35,948 bases of DNA, taken from positions 1 through 35,948 of the forward strand of contig DAOVZK010000019.1 in assembly GCA_030635145.1 (NCBI GenBank). Reading direction: 5' to 3'. Below, in pieces: positions 33,267-35,948 of this stretch (position 1 is the first letter of the stretch; each line of letters starts with the position of its first letter). The position numbers and the translations under genes were made by a program. The DNA is from Planctomycetota bacterium (GTDB lineage: Bacteria; Planctomycetota; Phycisphaerae; SM23-33). Under the pieces are notes generated by a model that made no database searches, was not told where the DNA came from, and saw only the letters and a program-made list of their open reading frames with translations.

Positions 33267-34352
33267 TTACTTTTCCAGAGCCGCGACCCTTTTCTTCGCC
33301 TTGTCCGCCAGATCCGTGCCTGGGAAATTTTCGACGACCTGTTTGTAGTACTTCAGGGCTTTGGGGATCAGATTAGCTTTGCGATACATTTCGGCCAGTT
33401 TGTACAACCGTTTTGCCTCCTGCGTCTGGATATATTTCTTGAGCTTGGCCTGGAAGGCCTCATCCTTTTGCAACACCTCGAGATCATCCCCCGCCTGCTT
33501 ACCCGCTTGCGAAAGCGGATATAATTTCACAGCTTTTGCCATTAGCTTGATGACCTTGGCCTGCTTTACCACGCACAGCAACTTAATCTGCTCAACCCGG
33601 GAGGGTTGCGTGTCGGTGGCAGGGATATCTTCCTCGGTGTCGTTGGATGATGATTCACCGTCCCTCGCCTCTTCATTTTTGTCCTTATCTTCATCGGCAT
33701 TTTCGGTCGCGCACTGATCATCTACCTGCGATTGGTTTCCATTGATCGTACGTTCGATCTTCTCTGCCAACTTGTAAGCCTTGCGATCCTGCAATACACT
33801 CTGGGCTTCGGGGATGGACTCTATATGCTTAAGAGCGTCCCTGGCCGCAATGGCACACGGCAAGTGCCCGAATGTGCAGCATATATCCTCATATCCTGTT
33901 ATAGCTTCCAGATAAGCTTTACTGTTGAAAGCCTCTCGAGACTTCTTCAGAAGCTTTTGCCCTTCTGCGTCCAGTTTGCCGTAAACCCGTCTGAGCTGAG
34001 CCTTCTGGGATCTATCTCGGACGTAGGTTTTGGCACGGTTGGCATACCGCAGGGCCTTGTTCCATTCTTTTTTGGCCATGCTGGTATTGGCCTTGGCGAT
34101 AGTTTTCCTGAAGGCCTTGGCTAGCTGTGCTTTTGTGCGCGCTTTTCGTGCCTTGGCGTTGCCATTCGACTTTTTCTTCAGCCTAAATAGAGGGCCGGAT
34201 CTTGACCTGGACTTGGACTTCCGCGACTTTGATTTCTTGGCGCCACCCGTGGATCGCCGGGAACCCCCGCCTCAAGCACGGCCTTGGACGTCAGACAACG
34301 CTAAACACGCCATTGTCAGGACAAGTATGAAAGTAAAAGTTTTCCGCCGCAT
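33267..34352 (-). pseudogene. Secreted Lys-rich TPR-like protein gene with in-frame UGA
   Basis: The frame starts at ATG 34352 with a signal peptide (MRRKTFTFILVLTMACLALS, cleavage near DVQGRA), meets a TGA at codon 27 (34272-34274), and then stays open in the same frame for 334 more codons to the stop at 33267. Right after the TGA comes a basic Ser/Arg/Lys tract (KKSKSRKSKSRSRS), then helical repeats resembling TPR units (KKEWNKALRYANRAKTYVRD; RLYKLAEMYRKANLIPKALK followed by YYKQVVENFPGT), separated by an acidic linker (ENADEDKDKNEEARDGESSS). An internal ATG at 34079 gives a 270-aa cytoplasmic product. The continuous frame on both sides shows one gene. A nonsense mutation, UGA read-through, or a sequence error are the options. 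Confidence 0.65.
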
Positions 34353-34514
34353 GGTTAGGCCCCAAGATTTACAGCATCACGCCCCGAGCCCCAATCAAAC
34401 AAACCCGGGTACAAATTGAATACCACTTAAATCGTATATCATTGTATATGCGGGTTCTATGAGAGTCAACCGTTTATTTCGGCGGCAAACTCTCTCGTGA
34501 TTCGTTCTTACCCG

Positions 34515-35624
34515 TTACGCTTTCAGCCGTAGTACATGCAGCGAATCGGCACCGACGGATTCCTCTGCAGTCTGGACGTATTTCCCGTCGTGCAGCACAT
34601 CGTTGATATCGAAATGCGGCAGGTTGGCTTTAGGCTTGGTGTGAATCGGGGCCACGTAGGCGTGCAGTTCGTCGGCGAGTTGATTTTGGATGAAGCTTTC
34701 CAGCACTCTCGGCCCGGCCTCTACGAGAAGATGCGTCCAATCTCGCCGTCCCAGCTCATCAAGCAGTGCCGCAAGGTCGATCCCATCTGCGGTGCAGGGC
34801 AGCTCGAGAATTTCGGTGCCGGTTTTTCGCAGGGCGTCGGTGCGTTTCGGATTTTCGGTTATCCCTTGCTGCGATGTCGCGATAATTATCGGGGCGTCGC
34901 CGATCGAGCGAATGAGCTTACTTTTGGCGGGCGTTTTCAGGGACGAGTCCAGCACAACGCGTGTGGGGTGACGTTTGATATCGACATTTCGCGCCGTCAG
35001 CAGGGGATCGTCGGCTAGCACGGTCCCGACCCCGACGAGCAAACCGTCGCACAATGTTCGCAGTTCGTGCACTTTCATTCGAGATTCCGGCGACGAAATC
35101 CACCTATCCTGATCGGCTGGAAGTGCGAGGTATCCGTCGCTGGTCTGTGCCCACTTGCAGATAACCCAAGGCCGTTGCTTTGTGCGAAGTTTGATGTAGG
35201 CTGCGAGCAATTCGCGTGCGTCGTCGTTGCAAACGTCGGTTGCAACCTCGATGCCCGCCTCTTGCAGCTGCGCCAACCCGCGGCCGGAAACTTTTTCGTC
35301 GGGGTCCTGCATCGCGACGATCACCCGTGCGAACTGTCCTTTGATGACGGCCTGGATGCATGGCGGGGTTTTTCCGAAATGGCTGCACGGTTCGAGCGTA
35401 ACGTACATCGTAGCCCCGCGGGTATCATGACCGTTTTTTCCAGCAGCCATGATGGCATTGACCTCGGCGTGCGGCCCGCCAAACTGCTCATGCCATCCCT
35501 CACCCAAAATTTTCCCGTCTCGCACGATAACCGCACCGACTGTGGGGTTCGGTTCTACCGCGCCTCTGCCTCGCCGCGCGAGCCTAAGTGCAATCTGCAT
35601 GAAATGTTCGTCAATCTCGTGCAT
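34515..35624 (-). CDS. ribD: Bifunctional pyrimidine deaminase/reductase of riboflavin synthesis
   Basis: Deaminates and then reduces the ribosylamino-pyrimidine intermediate, steps 2 and 3 of riboflavin synthesis. The 369-aa product has the zinc deaminase domain (residues 1-145): MQIALRLARRGRGAVEPNPT, HAE in GPHAEVNAI, and the PCxxxxxxPxC site in LEPCSHFGKTPPCIQAV. The reductase domain (about 146-369) shows KWAQTSDGYLA, SRMKVHELRTLCDGLLVGVG and LLVEAGPRVLESFIQ. The frame runs back to 35681, but ATG 35624 matches normal RibD N-termini. This ATG has no spaced Shine-Dalgarno sequence and lies 7 nt after a TATACT -10. Monocistronic here, with no other rib genes in the window. Confidence 0.94.
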   Translation of the reverse strand: MHEIDEHFMQIALRLARRGRGAVEPNPTVGAVIVRDGKILGEGWHEQFGGPHAEVNAIMAAGKNGHDTRGATMYVTLEPCSHFGKTPPCIQAVIKGQFARVIVAMQDPDEKVSGRGLAQLQEAGIEVATDVCNDDARELLAAYIKLRTKQRPWVICKWAQTSDGYLALPADQDRWISSPESRMKVHELRTLCDGLLVGVGTVLADDPLLTARNVDIKRHPTRVVLDSSLKTPAKSKLIRSIGDAPIIIATSQQGITENPKRTDALRKTGTEILELPCTADGIDLAALLDELGRRDWTHLLVEAGPRVLESFIQNQLADELHAYVAPIHTKPKANLPHFDINDVLHDGKYVQTAEESVGADSLHVLRLKA

Positions 35625-35631
35625 CCTGCAA

Positions 35632-35640
35632 AGTATATCA
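35632..35640 (-). promoter_or_regulatory. ribD: Extended -10 promoter of ribD (leaderless)
   Basis: On the minus strand TGATATACT, an extended -10 (TGn plus TATACT at 35632-35637), ends 7 nt before the ribD ATG at 35624. A start at or next to the ATG is expected. No FMN riboswitch is recognisable upstream. Confidence 0.55.
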
Positions 35641-35720
35641 GATTGCCGATTCAAGGGAACCTCTAAAATGAAACGATCCACGCCTTAAAAACAAAGTGAT
35701 TAGGAAGGTTGTGTTTGTGT

Positions 35721-35809
35721 GTCATCCCAGCGAAAGCTGGGATATAGGGGATGTAGTGGCTGCGTAGGGATATGGGTGTCGTGGAAAAATTCCCTGGATG
35801 CCCGATCAA
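35721..35809. repeat. REP-like hairpin repeat, truncated at the right
   Basis: Contains a perfect 8-bp stem with a GAAA tetraloop, ATCCCAGCGAAAGCTGGGAT (35724-35743), in the context GTCATCCCAGCGAAAGC, and later CTGGATGCCCGATCAA (35794-35809). These are the two halves of a dispersed hairpin repeat I know from many bacterial genomes, whose second half normally continues GTCGGGCATGAC. Here it is replaced by the sequence leading to the transposase gene, so the repeat seems cut by the IS. Confidence 0.5.
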
Positions 35810-35948
35810 CAGGCTGTGTCGCAATTGCCATAACAGGTGATTCTATTTTTTCATCGATATGCTATAATGCCACCAGCCAAATGAAAGGATTCACTGATGG
35901 CATATCGATATCCAGATCGTAAGCAAGGAACCCTCTTTCCCCAGAGCA
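35810..35948 (+). mobile_element. Left end of an IS (IS1182-like), runs off the window
   Basis: Begins about 35810 with CAGGCTGTGTCGCAATTGCC, placed by the break in the REP-like repeat rather than by a seen inverted repeat, and contains the start of a transposase gene. The right half is outside the window, so the boundary and target duplication cannot be checked. Confidence 0.5.
35897..35948 (+). CDS. Transposase N-terminus, partial (IS1182-like)
   Basis: Seventeen codons, MAYRYPDRKQGTLFPQS, up to the window end. This opening resembles IS1182/IS5-group DDE transposases that begin MAYR-(Y)-x-x-(R)-x-Q-x-x-L(F/L)P. AAAGGA lies 7 nt before the ATG. The family call rests on a short stretch only. 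Confidence 0.6.
   Translation, partial: MAYRYPDRKQGTLFPQS

Noticed and set aside
34230-34280. Selenocysteine insertion at the in-frame UGA
   Set aside because: Stems after the UGA are short and no clear SECIS loop is present; the residue context does not match a selenoprotein I know. Kept only as one option for the UGA.

Overview
The window looks like chromosomal DNA of a planctomycete, probably in or near the Phycisphaerae. The support is two PEP-CTERM sorting signals, a MoxR ATPase and a glutamine-amidotransferase-like VWA membrane protein, an mraZ/rsmH pair with no full division cluster behind it, AT-rich inverted-repeat intergenic spacers, and best-remembered family matches. The taxonomic call is inference.

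Layout. 1-2 kb: glmS (+). 2-7.3 kb: a minus-strand cluster read mraZ, orf79, rsmH, LysM protein, VWA membrane protein. 7.3-8.0 kb: AT-rich gap, then a small conserved-looking ORF. 8.3-10.9 kb: rimO and queG (+), separated by an AT-rich inverted repeat. 10.9-12.6 kb: aldo/keto reductase and HAD hydrolase (-). 12.7-13.6 kb: PEP-CTERM protein with a structured leader and a strong terminator. 13.7-16.4 kb: MoxR, a second AT-rich inverted repeat, SDR, L-rhamnose mutarotase. 16.4-17.9 kb: a GNAT gene cut by a complete IS3-family element of 1270 bp with perfect 29-bp ends. 18.1-23.4 kb (-): assimilatory sulfate reduction operon. 23.8-31.2 kb (+): TolC/CusB/CusA-type heavy-metal efflux operon. 31.3-33.2 kb: broken PEP-CTERM gene, ECF sigma factor, putative anti-sigma factor. 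33.3-34.4 kb (-): Lys-rich secreted protein gene with one in-frame UGA just after the signal peptide. 34.5-35.6 kb (-): ribD. Right edge: a REP-like hairpin repeat cut by the start of an IS1182-like transposase gene.

The most coherent system is the sulfur operon. A near-consensus promoter with an overlapping palindrome leads into a 19-codon remnant of an Rrf2-family regulator, in frame with a DUF2061 membrane protein. Then come a one-polypeptide siroheme sulfite reductase/APS reductase fusion, CysD, and CysN carrying an APS-kinase-like tail that has lost its catalytic motifs. The reductase half has the cysteine pattern of APS-using enzymes, so the route appears to be sulfate, APS, sulfite, sulfide without PAPS, which would explain the decayed kinase. 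Other points worth a second look are the in-frame UGA gene, several genes whose ATG lies 6-8 nt after a -10 box with no Shine-Dalgarno sequence (leaderless architecture), and the oversized CusA. No tRNA, rRNA or CRISPR array was seen.
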